Positions 25,166-36,330 are shown, counted from the stretch's first letter. The stretch: 64,000 nucleotides of DNA from Riptortus pedestris (GCA_019009955.1 CM032233.1:68297001-68361000); one strand, 5' to 3'. Numbers and translations are program-made. Notes: a model not told the origin generated them from the sequence alone.

Positions 25166-25969
25166 GATATTTATTTATATATCATATTAAACAAAAATAT
25201 CATATTAAACAAAAATTGCGACCGCTAGAGTGTTAACAGACAAATATATATATAAATATCTATATATATTTATATTTGTCTGTAAACACTCTAGCGGTCG
25301 CAATTTTTGTTTAATATGATATATAAATAAATATGTATTAAATTTTTGTTTAATCGTCACCAAACTCGGTATTTAATCGTTTTATGTAATAAGAAAGATC
25401 AAGTTCGTTAACGGTTGAAAGCGGACCAGTGGGAGGGGGGGGGTTTAGAGGGGAGGATTTTATACGAAATATCTCCGTTATTATGCATCGGATCGAAACA
25501 GTGTATAGAACCAATCTTATTGCAATTTAAATTTACTAAAAGTATTGTTACATACATTTATTCTCTATCTTGAATATTAACCGAGATATTTGCATTTTTA
25601 TGAAGGCTGTGGTCGGGTATTGTTCGGATTAGTTCGGTCGTTTTCGTAACTTCTCGGCTCAGGTGGAAGCTTCTTCTAACCTTACCTGTCGTTTCTAACC
25701 TGTGTGATTTATGCAAATACGGTCTGTTCATCTGCCGCCCCCCCCTTCTTTAGTTCTTGTACTACTAAAGTTTGAGTTATTAAAATATAAATTATTTTTA
25801 CAATTCAGAAGCCGTTTCAGTTGGGAATTTATTAAAATTAACTGAAAGATTTCTTATTACCGTTTGTATTTACTCATGGTGGGCTTGTATTACCAGTAGG
25901 CAGATTTCTCTATTGTAAAACTTCACATGGGAAATCTGCTTAGTTTACGCAGCCCCTGCGTGGCGAACT
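25017..25969 (-). mobile_element. HLE repeat, subfamily A, near full length, minus, with internal hairpin
   Basis: Begins with a clipped palindrome (TTCCCTTAAGGGAAATCAGC), continues through the reversed 3' segment, the hairpin at 25155-25335, and GGGGGGGGTTTAGAGGGGAG. It ends CACATGGGAAATCTGCTTAG...GCAGCCCCTGCGTGGCGAAC. It contains the long 5' half (GCCGTTTCAGTTGGGAATTT). Confidence 0.8.
25155..25335. repeat. Foldback hairpin, arms about 75-80 bp
   Basis: ACAAAAATTGCGACCGCTAG...GTTAACAGACAAATATA (about 25200-25248) is followed within a few bases by its reverse complement (TATATTTGTCTGTAAACACT...GCGGTCGCAATTTTTGTTTA, about 25265-25310). The arms extend outward through ATATCATATTAAAC and GTTTAATATGATAT. 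This is an inverted duplication made at the microsatellite site of the HLE. Confidence 0.85.
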
Positions 25970-26061
25970 TTTTTGAATTATGTACTATTAAGTTATCAAC
26001 CCTTATCTATAGGAGCTACTTCAATGGGAAATGTCGTGAGGTAGGCTCAGTGGCTGTGGAA

Positions 26062-26135
26062 GCATGCGCCCCTCTAACCACCCACTCCCATCCCCCCAAC
26101 CCTATCCCCCACATATAAAGCCAGGGGGGTTACTC
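26062..26135 (+). promoter_or_regulatory. Candidate core promoter A
   Basis: A GC-rich island in AT-rich DNA contains GCATGCGC at 26062-26069, repeated CCACCC/CCCCCA tracts, a TATAAA at 26114-26119 and the initiator TCATTC at 26134-26139. The last matches the arthropod TCAKTY consensus. TATA-to-initiator spacing is about 22 bp, a little short. The arrangement is matched by the island at 28466-28524. Promoter function is inferred from sequence only. Confidence 0.5.
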
Positions 26136-26200
26136 ATTCGCCCTTCTTCTCTCGTCTGCCTCTCTTCGCCTCCACTTCATAATCTTCCCGCCAATTCGCA
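26136..26200 (+). other. Candidate non-coding first exon A (leader)
   Basis: From the initiator A at 26136 to a consensus donor (TTCGCA|GTAAGTACG, GT at 26201) is 65 nt of C/T-rich sequence with no ATG. It shares ATTC at the start, CTCTCG, CCTCCACTTCAT-like sequence and terminal CCAATTC with the candidate exon at 28525-28586. I infer an alternative 5' UTR exon for a + strand gene, most simply the one with the coding exon at 47832. Transcript evidence is needed to prove the link. Confidence 0.45.
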
Positions 26201-28270
26201 GTAAGTACGCCTAAATGTCAATCTCTGTCATATACTCCTATCCCGAGTTGTTCTACAATTTCAAAACAATATACATATTTTTTGATTTTAGTGTTTTATT
26301 TTTTTCAGCTCTTCCACACTGAAAACATACAATGTATATACATCTATAAGTAGGCTAACGTAAATTAAAGACAGTCAAGAAATTCAGCTTTTTTTTTTTT
26401 TTTTTTTATTTTTTTAATTTGTCTACATAAAATACAATCTGTTTTTGATTCTACTCCCTTGAACAAATTAAAACATTTACTTTAATGGCTAACAATTTTG
26501 GCGTTCAGGTTTCAATATAATTATGAGTTTCCACCCTCCCTTAACCCAAAACATCGCTAAACTGGGCTAAATGACGAAAACACTTCATAATTTCTATACC
26601 GTTGTCTTAAGGTTCAAACAGGTCTCATTCGAAAAAGAAAATTTAAATGCATGTAATAAAATATTTTAGGAGGGTTTTATGATATAAATGATACATCATC
26701 GATATTTGGAGATTCATAAATTTTATTTACAGGTAAAATTTAGGCTTAATATATATCATTTTTATAAAATTGATGAACAGAGAATATAAATAAATGAAAT
26801 AATGCACATAACCGCTAATTATTAATTAAATATGAACGAACTATACAATTATTGGAAAAAGTTTATTATTTATAATAGGAATAAGTAAGAGGAGACTTTT
26901 TGTTTTGGGTTTAACACAAAATGTATATATGAAGGCGAGACTTTATAAAAGGGTGAAAATAAAAAAAATACAAATTTCTCCGTGTTTGAGAAACGAATGA
27001 GTTGTGTAGTAACTTTTCTGTTTGTCATGAGAAAATCTATAAATTATGTCTCATGGCATTTTTCGATCTGATGGATTGGAACGGAGATATTGTATACGAC
27101 TGTCGAATGAAATAATTTTAAATGAAGTTCATCAAACCAATTTCTTTATTTCAATTAATAGGAGTACAAGGAAGGTATGTGATCACATCAAATTTTTAAA
27201 CATTTTTGTTACAATTCCTTCTGACATTTTGAAATTGAATTTTTTGCAAGTTCACTTCAACAAAGATAATATTTACGAACTTTTCACATTTAAAAGTTTT
27301 ATTACTAACATTAATTCTTTATAATGTATCTTGGATACGACAAGCATTAGACAACACAATTACTGAGATAGTTTCCTTTTCTTCATACAGAGTTATATGC
27401 ATTTGCTTTGTTTTCAAAAGTCACTATTTTGTTTTCATAATTCATTTAAATTCCTGTGAAAACTATCAAAAATAAATTATGTTTGAACAGCAAAATTAAT
27501 GTTGACCAGTCAAATAAGAGGCCACTTCTATCAATCTCAATTTCATCAATATAAATTCAAATATTATTTGAGGACGAAGATATCGTATTTCTGAAATCAA
27601 AACATTGTTCTAACAGTATTTTACTATCTTCCTAGCAAATACAATGGAATAGTGTCTACTGCTTTTTAAGAAATTGATTTAATCTTAGCTTCAATTCCTA
27701 ATAACTAATTTCTTGCAGCGGCAGAAGCATTTTGTTATAATAACCATCATTAAAATCTAGTTACATTTTTTAACTGTTAAGCAACTCATTATTAATTCTT
27801 CTGACACACTTAAATGTCAATTCGTTGAATTATAAACTATATTCAAGAAAGCAAACCATTTGTATCTGATTTTTAAAGTTCAATTTATTTTTTTCTGGCA
27901 GTACTTGAGTATTTTCTTTAATTAGAGGAAAACTTGAATTTTTCAGTTTCTACACCATAGTTTCTTTCCTTTTTTTTAAATATATTTTATTGTACATAAC
28001 AACTAAGCTGAGATAGAGCATTTCATTGCACTTCTCCATTTCTATTACGTAATATATATTTTTCTAATAGTTGTTTGCCCCTCTCAAGTTTAGTTTAAAT
28101 TGTCTTCCTATTCCATAATTATATTATATTTTATTATGAGATAGAAATGTATCTCAATAGTGATACAGTGAATTCGATGTAGATGGCTAATGGATCCAAG
28201 TGTCCAATGTCTGAAACGTCTAACCTAGGTCTCATGTCAGGCCCTTGCTTGTTTGGGAAAGCCAGTTACT
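26201..28270. other. AT-rich presumed intron, nothing recognised
   Basis: Contains T runs at about 26390-26420 and faint HLE-like words near 27055-27100 (TTTTTCGATCTGATGG, AACGGAGATATTGT). The 92-codon frame at 27046-27324 is this repeat plus AT-rich sequence. Confidence 0.45.
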
Positions 28271-28272
28271 CA

Positions 28273-28276
<4 letters not shown>

Positions 28277-28328
<52 letters not shown>
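28277..28328. repeat. TA microsatellite
   Basis: About 52 bp of pure TA, not associated with HLE landmarks, lying 140 bp upstream of promoter B. ORFs crossing it encode poly-IY. Confidence 0.95.
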
Positions 28329-28329
<1 letters not shown>

Positions 28330-28465
28330 TTATTCAGTTCAAAAAATATATCTCAGCCCAATATATCAAAATTCTGACAAATATGGAGGACATTGGAATA
28401 CTTCTGAGGCGAAGACAAGACCTCCTTCCACTCCAAAAGCTGTGGGGTAGGACCATTTTTGACTC

Positions 28466-28524
28466 TGCGCATGCGCTCACCCCCCCCCCCTTCTACCACT
28501 TATTTTCGCCTGTAGAAGTGACTC
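28466..28524 (+). promoter_or_regulatory. Candidate core promoter B with NRF1/EWG-type site
   Basis: TGCGCATGCGC at 28466-28476 matches the palindromic site known for NRF1 (erect wing is the insect homologue). A C run follows (28480-28490), then the initiator TCATTC at 28523-28528. No good TATA box is present (TTATTTT about 24 bp upstream is weak). The order GCATGCGC, C tract, ACTCATTC is the same as at promoter A. Confidence 0.5.
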
Positions 28525-28586
28525 ATTCACTAACCAGCTCTCGACCAGTTCACATCTCCATTTTCTCCTTTGGCTCTCACCAATTC
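28525..28586 (+). other. Candidate non-coding first exon B (leader)
   Basis: 62 nt from the initiator A to the donor CAATTC|GTAAGTATA (GT at 28587), with no ATG, pyrimidine-rich, similar in length and sequence to exon A (CTCTCGACC, CATCTCCATTTTCT, ACCAATTC). The downstream intron begins with a TA microsatellite only about 14 bp after the donor. Inferred alternative first exon. Confidence 0.45.
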
Positions 28587-28597
28587 GTAAGTATATA

Positions 28598-28600
<3 letters not shown>

Positions 28601-28647
<47 letters not shown>
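28601..28647. repeat. TA microsatellite
   Basis: About 47 bp of pure AT repeat immediately downstream of the candidate donor at 28587. Confidence 0.95.
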
Positions 28648-28650
<3 letters not shown>

Positions 28651-28827
28651 TAAAGTAAAACAATCAGCTTTTTTTTGTAGAAAGTTCTTTTACTTATTTT
28701 TAGACAGACATATTTATCATACGTAACTTAGCTATAAATTATAACTGAACATAATTTTATAATTTACACTTTATTGTCTTCATAATACAAGTGAACATCA
28801 AGTGAATGAAGACAATAAGCAATATTA

Positions 28828-29151
28828 TTGGAAAAAAAAAATTGTTTTGAGACATTCGATGCCTTATTTCTAGTTGTTGTTCAAGTGGTGGGAAAAGAGT
28901 CGAATGAAATATTAAAAATGTATCATTTAACACATTTATCTATTCCTATAATTCCAGTTTTCAATTATATTGTGTTGGTTGCTCTAATATTTTTCACGAA
29001 AATGATAATATCCTTATTCAGTAGCTTGATGATCAGCCTTAGTTTTGGTAAGCTACTAAGAATTAAAATGACTCTCTGGAAAATGATTTATCTCATGATG
29101 CCAATTGTGTGCTTGATACTCTTTTCCCCCGGCAACCTGAATATATTTTAG
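28828..29151 (+). other. Unassigned hydrophobic 107-codon ORF
   Basis: Translation is strongly hydrophobic, with about three possible membrane segments (around IPIIPVFNYIVLVALIFF, MIISLFSSLMISL and MIYLMMPIVCLILF). AT-rich DNA tends to produce such frames by chance. A decayed multi-pass receptor exon is possible, but no family motif is visible and there are no clear splice sites. Confidence 0.2.
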
Positions 29152-29980
29152 AAATCATTTTTCAGTATTTAGTATAAACCTAAAGTACTGTAGCAAGAAT
29201 TTGTTGTATTTCATTTTTTATAATAAAATTGATCACAAAAATGTCATAACTACTTAAAAGTTTCGTACTTTCGTTACATTCATATGAGAAAAGTATATTT
29301 GAAATGTTACGAAACATATTCCAATTTAGATTTCTCAATTTTATGTCTTAGGCATGTAAACCTGTTATTACTTTAACAAAGACAAACACAAAGCAAGTTA
29401 TATCTACAGAAGTTTCATTACACCAGTATTTTTATGTTATACTATTTAGTAATATATATATTGAATTAGATAAACATTTTATTTCTAGAAATAATTTTAT
29501 TTCGTCAAATTTCTTCATTCTGTTTAAGCTGTAACATACGTTATTTCAGAATTTCTGTATTGGCTTTTAAGTATGTTTCATCAGACACATTCTTTTATAG
29601 TATATATAATCCCTTATATAGCATAAAGGGCTCCAGTAGAGAAAAAGGGCAAGATGAGTGAGAGAGAGAGAGATATACATATTAGCTTGTGTCTACTCCA
29701 GTCATAAGTACTTTGAAATATATTTTCTACTTGAAGGAAAAATCTTTTTTTTAAAGTATAATCCCTCGACGGTAGCATCTTTCCTTTCATTTATTTTCTT
29801 ACCAGATGATATGATTTAATTTCTTCCAGTTCAATTTGTTTATCAATTTCTCTAATTTTACGAATACAAAAAAATTTATTTCGGTTGGAGCAAGCCTAAT
29901 ACATCCTAAATAGTTACATTAAAACTTAAATACACTCCCACACACACACCCGCGCACACGCACGGATTTTTTTAATTTAA
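29152..29980. other. AT-rich DNA, nothing recognised
   Basis: A short GA run is present at 29655-29672. No coding or repeat landmarks. Confidence 0.4.
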
Positions 29981-29984
29981 TTTC

Positions 29985-30290
29985 CTCGATGAAGTAGTCC
30001 TTAAAGAGGGAGTTTATTTCCTAACTAATAATAAGAACAGTTTTATGCAAAATTTGAAATGTTTAAATAGTGAAAATATATTATTCAATGTTGTTTATAG
30101 TATACTTACAATTTACCCATAATATTTGTTCCAATGACTTATTTTCTGCCATAACACTTCTGCAAATAATTTATTGAACGTATAGAATAAAATATTATCC
30201 TCAACAAGCCATCGGCTTGTTATTTTCATAACTGGCTCTTTTAAATGTTATCTTTTGTTTGTACAGTAAAATGGTCATAACACACACAGA
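29985..30290 (-). pseudogene. Non-LTR retrotransposon tail, second copy of the 7543 family
   Basis: The minus-strand translation of about 30125-30235 gives VMKITSRWLVEDNILFYTFN and LFAEVLWQKISH, aligning with AMKLTNRWPVEDRTLYHNCS and LAEVLYQKISY of the remnant at 7543. 29985-30030 matches the putative 3' UTR at 6590. A TA microsatellite at 30296-30336 ends the similarity. Strongly truncated and frameshifted. Confidence 0.7.
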
Positions 30291-30291
30291 T

Positions 30292-30295
<4 letters not shown>

Positions 30296-30336
<41 letters not shown>
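30296..30336. repeat. TA microsatellite between two non-LTR fragments
   Basis: About 41 bp of pure TA. To its left lies a minus-strand non-LTR tail, to its right a plus-strand reverse transcriptase fragment. Confidence 0.95.
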
Positions 30337-30339
<3 letters not shown>

Positions 30340-30399
30340 ATGTATCAACAATTATGCAATTACATCATTTTTACTAAAAAACAGTCAATTCCTCATCTT

Positions 30400-30873
30400 A
30401 CCTACGTATTCAAGGGCAAGAAATAAATAACTAAATTAAAATATTTGGGAGTAATTTTGGACGAAAAATTAAAATGGGTTACACATATTGACCAACTACA
30501 AAACAAACCGATTAGACTTATACATAACCTTTCGTTAGTTTCAAAATTGAAATGGGGGCTCCCTTCTCTAGCATTACATATAATGTATAAAGGAGCCATT
30601 TTACCTTTATTAACATGGTATATAATTGGGTATCATGGACTGAACAGACATACAACTTGAAGATACTATAGGGAGTACAATGATTGATGGCCCTAAAAAT
30701 AATAAAAGGTTTTAAAACAGTATCTTATGTCGCAGCATGCGTATTAGGTAAATTAACACCAATAGATCTCATTGCAAAGCCGTATGTAACAATTGATACT
30801 CATTTCTCTCTTTTGAAATTCTCAATAGCCAACGCGAACTATCTGCCTGAAGAAATTGAAAGAGGTACATTAT
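30400..30873 (+). pseudogene. Non-LTR reverse transcriptase (thumb region), decayed
   Basis: The + strand reads LKYLGVILDEKLKWVTHIDQ, the conserved block after the RT catalytic core of Jockey/R1/I-type elements. Next come LVSKLKWGLPSLALHIMYKG and AILPLLTWYIIGYHG. After a frameshift comes KIIKGFKTVSYVAACVLGKL and TPIDLIA (family consensus: R..Y.T.S..A.....G..P..L). The catalytic FADD part is missing upstream and RNase H downstream. Orientation is opposite to the tail fragment on the left. Confidence 0.82.
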
Positions 30874-30944
30874 AAGGACTGGCTACATCCTTCATTATAT
30901 CCAACTATTTGTTTAAGTCCCTAAGATAATATACGGTATACGAC

Positions 30945-31505
30945 GATATTGTATATAACAACAGTTTCTCTAAATAACAAAATAAACAACTTTTGTTATG
31001 TGCGTATTTGCCAAAACCCTAAAACGAAACGAAAGATCACTATTTTTAATTTCAGGCCTCCCTTATAACCCCCACTCCTGCCCGTCTCTAGAAATGTTAG
31101 TATGGCTTATTATAAGGAAGGCGATAGTGTTAACTCACATACCGAGTTTGGTTTAGTTCGGTTGAGTTTTTTGTGTCAAAATTGTTGACTTCTGCAGTAG
31201 TTTTTAACGTATAACTCATTTATACTTAGGTATATGACAAAAAAGTATATAACAAAAGTTACTCGAAATAAAAAATTAACAACTTTTGTTATGTGCATAA
31301 TTGCCGAAAATGCAATAGGAAACGAAATATCGCTGTTTTTAATTTCAGGCTTCCCTTATAACAACCAGTCCTGTTCGTCTCAGAGAATATTAATATAGCC
31401 TAAAGTCTAAGTTGGGTTAGTAGTAATATACATACCAAGTTTCATAAAATTCGGATCAGCCGTTTATGCATGAAAAGGTAACAAGCAAACAAACAGACAC
31501 GAAAG
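30945..31505. repeat. Two tandem copies of a 295-bp dispersed repeat
   Basis: AACAACTTTTGTTATGTGCG (about 30990) recurs as AACAACTTTTGTTATGTGCA (about 31283), and TTTTAATTTCAGGCCTCCCT recurs as TTTTAATTTCAGGCTTCCCT. The second copy ends AAAATTCGGATCAGCCGTTT...CAAACAAACAGACAC. That is a 3' end widely seen in insect non-autonomous repeats (AAATCGGTTCAGCCGTTT...ACAAACAAACA). No coding capacity. Class uncertain. Confidence 0.65.
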
Positions 31506-31596
31506 AAACAAAATACAGTTATGGTGTCTATGACATGTGAAGCGAAAAGTTATCGTGAAATTTCGCGAAAAAAATCAATGTACAGACGGAGGTTAC

Positions 31597-31601
<5 letters not shown>

Positions 31602-31647
<46 letters not shown>
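31602..31647. repeat. TA microsatellite
   Basis: About 46 bp of pure TA, not in an HLE. Confidence 0.95.
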
Positions 31648-31648
<1 letters not shown>

Positions 31649-31649
31649 C

Positions 31650-32455
31650 AATTATTTCTCTTAATTTGACATCCATTACATATAAAATAAACTATTTTAT
31701 TTATTTAATATACACACTTTACTGATTACTAAAATATCAGAGTTTTGGTTCGTTATAAACTGAAATAAATACATCTGTTGGCTACTAACCATCTCCTATT
31801 CTTTAGTACACTAATTATATTGTAGTAATGAAGGGCTTACCATACATAAATCCAGTTACTAGCAACCTTTTATGTACCAGAAACGTAGACCCAATATGTA
31901 CAATTTTATTCTAGTATAGAGGATTCATTTAATCCAATATTTACCTGCATCATTTAACACAATATTGTACATTTTTTTCCATAAAAATAATTATTTTTTG
32001 TTTATTTGGACATACTTACTGATCATTAAAGCTGATTTCAACACCATATTAATTTCATTATTAAAAATGTATTTTGTTATTTTGAGGAATTGTTTTGAAT
32101 AAGGAAATAATACTATCTGTTCATATAATACAAAGTCATTAAGCTGTGATTGGCTTAATGAGTGAGTGCTAAACAGTAGAAGGCTAATTTGGATTGGGGG
32201 CGTCAGCTTTTCTGTGCACGAGTAATCGATCAAATATATAATAAGTCATTAATTAAAATCTCAATTTGGAGACGCAATTGCAATTTCCCCTTGGTCCTTT
32301 TCTACAATGCTCATATTTGTTTTAAAAATATCACTGACAAAGTTAATCTGCATTTCTTTCACTGACAATTACAATGAAAAGAAAAATTTCAAATACTCAG
32401 TCACTTCTTGCAATATTTATTATCTATTAGAATAACTTTGCTAGAATTTTATTAT
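31650..32455. other. AT-rich DNA, nothing recognised
   Basis: A minus-strand frame of 80 codons (31991-32233) has no motif. Confidence 0.4.
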
Positions 32456-32459
32456 CTTC

Positions 32460-33000
32460 TGCTCAATTTTCAGAAATTATTATTCACGGTTGTGAAATTA
32501 TAGTGAAGATTTGCCACCGAAATGTTACCCTATTACATCAACAAATTGATTAGTTCTTACTATTATTATTATAATTAAATATATATATGAATTCCGAAAC
32601 TTAAAATATTTTTTATCTATTATATTTTTATTTTTGAGCACGCTAGGACCCCAAACCCAGGTATTTGACAACAACGCGGTCCCTATGTGGTCTTTATCTT
32701 TGCTAATGAATAACGAGAAACAGATGCCAACAACGATGCTCCTCAGTATGAAATTTATTTATAGTAATGCACTGCCTTCAATTTTGAGCTTTTATCAATG
32801 AAACTCGGTATTTAAGCTGCTTGAAAGCTACAAAAAGATCTTTAAAATTTTGGCTTTTCTGCGTCAGGTTGAAAAGAATTATGAAATTTGCAATTATTTT
32901 CATAATAAACTAAATTTCATACACATATCCCTTTTATTCCTAATAGACACAAAGGATTTGAAATTTGTCTGCTCCATATAACTGTTTACTGGCCAAAAAA
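32460..33000. repeat. Dispersed repeat, copy 1 (partner 38300-38760)
   Basis: Shares, at moderate divergence, TTTTTTATCTATTATATTTT, TTTTTGAGCA followed by GGACCCCAAAC, then AATAACGAGAAAC-AATG, ATTTATAGTAATGCACTGCC and GAAACTCGGTATTTAAGCTGC with the stretch at 38300-38760. No ORF conserved between the two. Class unknown, probably an old transposon. Confidence 0.65.
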
Positions 33001-33810
33001 CTTAGATGCAGAATTAATAAAAGATTTGATATCCAGTTTTCATGGAATACGGACATTTTGTTCAAAAGTTATTGGGCTAAGGAAAGATATAAACGCCAAG
33101 GCACTCACTGGAATAGTGTTTTTCCAATCTTGGGACATTAATATAAAGAGCTATCGATTTCCATAGCCAAAGTGTAGCGTGCAATCTACGATAATGGTGT
33201 AGTACCTTAAGAGAAATTAGCCAATATTTCAAAACAGGAAATTTGATTAATAAAACCTTATTATCCTTCCATAATTGGATAATTCAACCTTTAATCATTG
33301 AATGCTAAAATTTAATTTTAACAATAAAAGAAAGTTTTTAACTCAACATAGTGTTTAAAATTGGTACGAAATAGCAGCCCACTGGCAAACGTTTCTTTTT
33401 ACATGTTTCGATGGTCATTGCTTTCTTAGGGTCTACATAAAACAATTCAAAAATAATTCTCAAATATAACAGTATAATATAAGGTATCTCTATTTTCGAG
33501 CATTTATGACTTTTTATTTATCAACTCGCCCATTTCACTTCTAAATCTATAACTCGATGAATTTTAAAAATATATAAGTTGCATTGCCATATTGTGTTTG
33601 AAATTTATTGGACCCTGAAACTAATAAAAATTAGGCGAAACCTGACTGTTTTTATATATTACTGACGGTAGCGGAAGTTCATATATCTGGGAGGGACATA
33701 AAAACGCATCGAATGATGTGTAAGCAGATTAAAAATCACAATGGTTTCCAAAACCAGATGCTATTGTGTCCTGCGAAACGCTCTTTACTTTAAAAGTTCC
33801 TCCAAGGGGC
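33000..33810. other. Unassigned DNA
   Basis: One frame near 33650-33715 reads LFLYITDGSGSSYIWEG, which has the TDGS of RNase H, but no further retrotransposon motif follows in any frame. Confidence 0.3.
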
Positions 33811-33813
33811 CGT

Positions 33814-33814
<1 letters not shown>

Positions 33815-33873
<59 letters not shown>
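33815..33873. repeat. CA microsatellite
   Basis: About 29 CA units followed by CCCTCATGCTCACACACACC. Confidence 0.97.
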
Positions 33874-33876
<3 letters not shown>

Positions 33877-33964
33877 CATGCTCACACACACCAAAAGAAA
33901 TATCACTTGGGAGAATTATCCCTTCGGCAAATGATATGAAATGAAATTTAGTTATTTCCATTAA

Positions 33965-34260
33965 ATGTTAACATAATACGTCAAATATTTGTTTGTTGTT
34001 TATAAAACATTTACTTATAACAAGTCAATGAATTTCTCTACATGATGTTAATACTATAAATAGAATAATAATAATAATACATTCGCTATAAAATTACATC
34101 AAAACCCATGAATACATTTTTAAATCTGTAAATTTAATAAGTATATATAATAAATTAATTTCGTTAACAATCGCAATACCACTCTAAATATAAAACATAC
34201 ATTTTTTATTTATCGACATGCTTCCTTATTAGTCTTAAATTTATTATAGGATGGAATGCA
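33965..34260 (+). repeat. AT-rich dispersed repeat, copy 1
   Basis: Shares CGTCAAATATTTGTT, ATTCGCTATAAAATTA, GAATACATTTTTAAATCTG and AACAATCGCAATACCACTCTAAATATAAAACATA with 45600-45910, and in reverse with 48865-49085. Non-coding. Confidence 0.65.
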
Positions 34261-35640
34261 TTATAAGTGAGGTGAAACTTGCCCAGCCTTTAAGTAACAA
34301 TGTCCCTGATTATAAATTATTTATAGGAAGTCGATAGATCTAAAATATTAATTTAATTGACTTTTATAGGAGATTATTGATTCAAAATTTATTTTTGCCC
34401 CTTTTAGATATAAGAACACTTTTAGAACAGTGAACAGTAGTATATTGCAAAGAATGTCTTGTGTGCTAATTTAAAAGGGTTTTGAAAACACTGGGAAACT
34501 CGAAATTGTATTCAATTATGAATTAATTAGTTCCAAATATAGGACATCCGATTTTCATGCACTAGGCCTCAAATTAAATTAAATAAATTCCATGTGCTGG
34601 GCCATATTTCTTCTCACTATAGGATAATTTGAATTGTTCATTAACCTACAGTTGCTTAATGCCTCTACGCTAGTTAAAAACTCTTGATACCAATGAAGAT
34701 ATTCCAAATACTAATTATAAAAAAATCTGATGTGACTCCCTGTACCCCTATTAAATTAAATAAACCAAATGTTAGGTTGTGTTTCAATTAAAAATATTTC
34801 ATTTTAAAGTGATATGCGATATCTCTGTTTCAATGAAAAAAGTCATAGAACATAATTTATTGAACTTTTCATGATGATCAAATAAAGCCAACTTCAATTT
34901 TGTTTGTATTTCTAATACGAAGAAATTTGAAATTTTCGATCAAAAGTTTTGTTATTTTGCCAAATATGAAATTACAACATTTTAAGGCAAGTGATTTTTT
35001 ATTTATGCGAGTCATGTACCTACGTACAGATGTTACGCCCGAATCTAGTCAAAATGGGTTCGAAGTGACGGGGGTGGGGGACAAAATGGAAAATTCCGTT
35101 GAAATCTGAATATTTTCGCGATTACAATGCATCATTTAATTAGTTCAAGTATGGAAATACAAAAGATTAGAAATTATATTTTATACTGTAAACCTCTAGA
35201 GCAATAGTGGAAGTTATCTATTTGTCATGTTGTAACCGTACCTCAACTAACATATGGAAGTGGTTGAAATATGAACCGGGGTCGTTTGTCGGAGGATAAT
35301 GGAAAATTTGCTCTTTGATTAGCTGAGTTCAAATAATTTCTGAAAGCCATTCATTTGTACTCATCCAATTCCTTTCATTGTGAATAAGATCTTATTTGAG
35401 TCAGCGCTAATGATTGTAAACGGATCTGTTGTCCTTGTTTCACCTTATCGACCAGAACCACGTTGCTGGGGAACATGTCGAATCCTTCCTTATTTTTGCC
35501 TCAGGCAGCTACGTACATGTTGTCCCTACCCCATTTCATCTGTCAGCAAACTCATTAAGTCCTATGTTAAAGAAGCTATAGTATGCGGTTTTCACGATTA
35601 TAAAATATAAATAGGTGAAGCTAATTACTTCCTTTTAGTG
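34261..35640. other. AT-rich DNA, little recognised
   Basis: Frames at 34900-35109 and 35380-35610 have no recognisable family motif. The latter ends about 35 bp before the non-LTR remnant and could be part of its decayed N-terminal side, but this cannot be shown. Confidence 0.35.
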
Positions 35641-35644
35641 GACA

Positions 35645-36330
35645 ACAAATTATTATTGTTAGTGATTCACTAAATTTCCCTAATGGCTATTAAAAAATTA
35701 ACTCACAAAACTCTGTAATCCGGGCTATAAATAACTTATGTTACAAAATGAGTAATAATGAAGTAATTTTTATAAGGGTGGCAACCCATAAAAATATTAA
35801 AATAAACGTGAAAAGAGATTATAAAGTCAATAATGCTCTCAATTCAACTATCAGTATAACCATTTACATTGCATATCCAAAAATATTTTCGAAGAATTCT
35901 GAACCATGAGGAGAACACAGATGGTTATCAATAGTAAATTCAAAAACAGTTAAGCGAAATTTAAACCACATATTAATAAATGAGAAACATCATACAGAAG
36001 TAACCGCTGCGAAGAAGTCGTACTGAGCATTGGCCAAAGGCCCGTACACATAAGTATCTCCTAAAAAATCTTTCCTACCCACTTACCGAAATTGTAACTC
36101 AAAATTAACAGTGAAACATGTGTTAGTGCAGTGTCCTTTCTACAACATGACCCGAAAAATGTGCTTCTCTTCACAAAATTCTGAAGAATGAAAAAAATAC
36201 TGTTCAAACCCAATTTAAATTACTTGAGACTGGAAGCGTTTTTAATGTAATGTAAACTTTTTTGGCTGCTCTTAATTTAATGATCCTCCCGGTAGAAGAA
36301 GAACAATCATAAATAAATAAATGAAATAAG
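35645..36330 (+). pseudogene. Non-LTR retrotransposon RNase H and tail, heavily decayed
   Basis: With frame changes, the + strand reads IIIVSDSLNSLMAIKKLTHK (RNase H, SDS..S...A), then NEVIFIRVATHKNIKINVKR (cf. W.P.H.GI.GNE.AD). After stops comes SKLTVKHVLVQCPFYNMTRK, the H...C knuckle of the C-terminal tail. The rest is eroded, and the end near ATAAATAAATAAATG may be its 3' tail. It is a different, older lineage from the 7543 family. Confidence 0.7.

Noticed and set aside
28828..29151. Chemoreceptor-like membrane protein exon
   Set aside because: Hydrophobic frames are common by chance in AT-rich DNA. No family motif or donor/acceptor pair was found, so it is listed only as an unassigned ORF.
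33650..33715. RNase H start (YITDGSGSSYIWEG)
   Set aside because: TDGS alone is too short. No following RNase H or tail motif is found in any frame over the next 500 bp.
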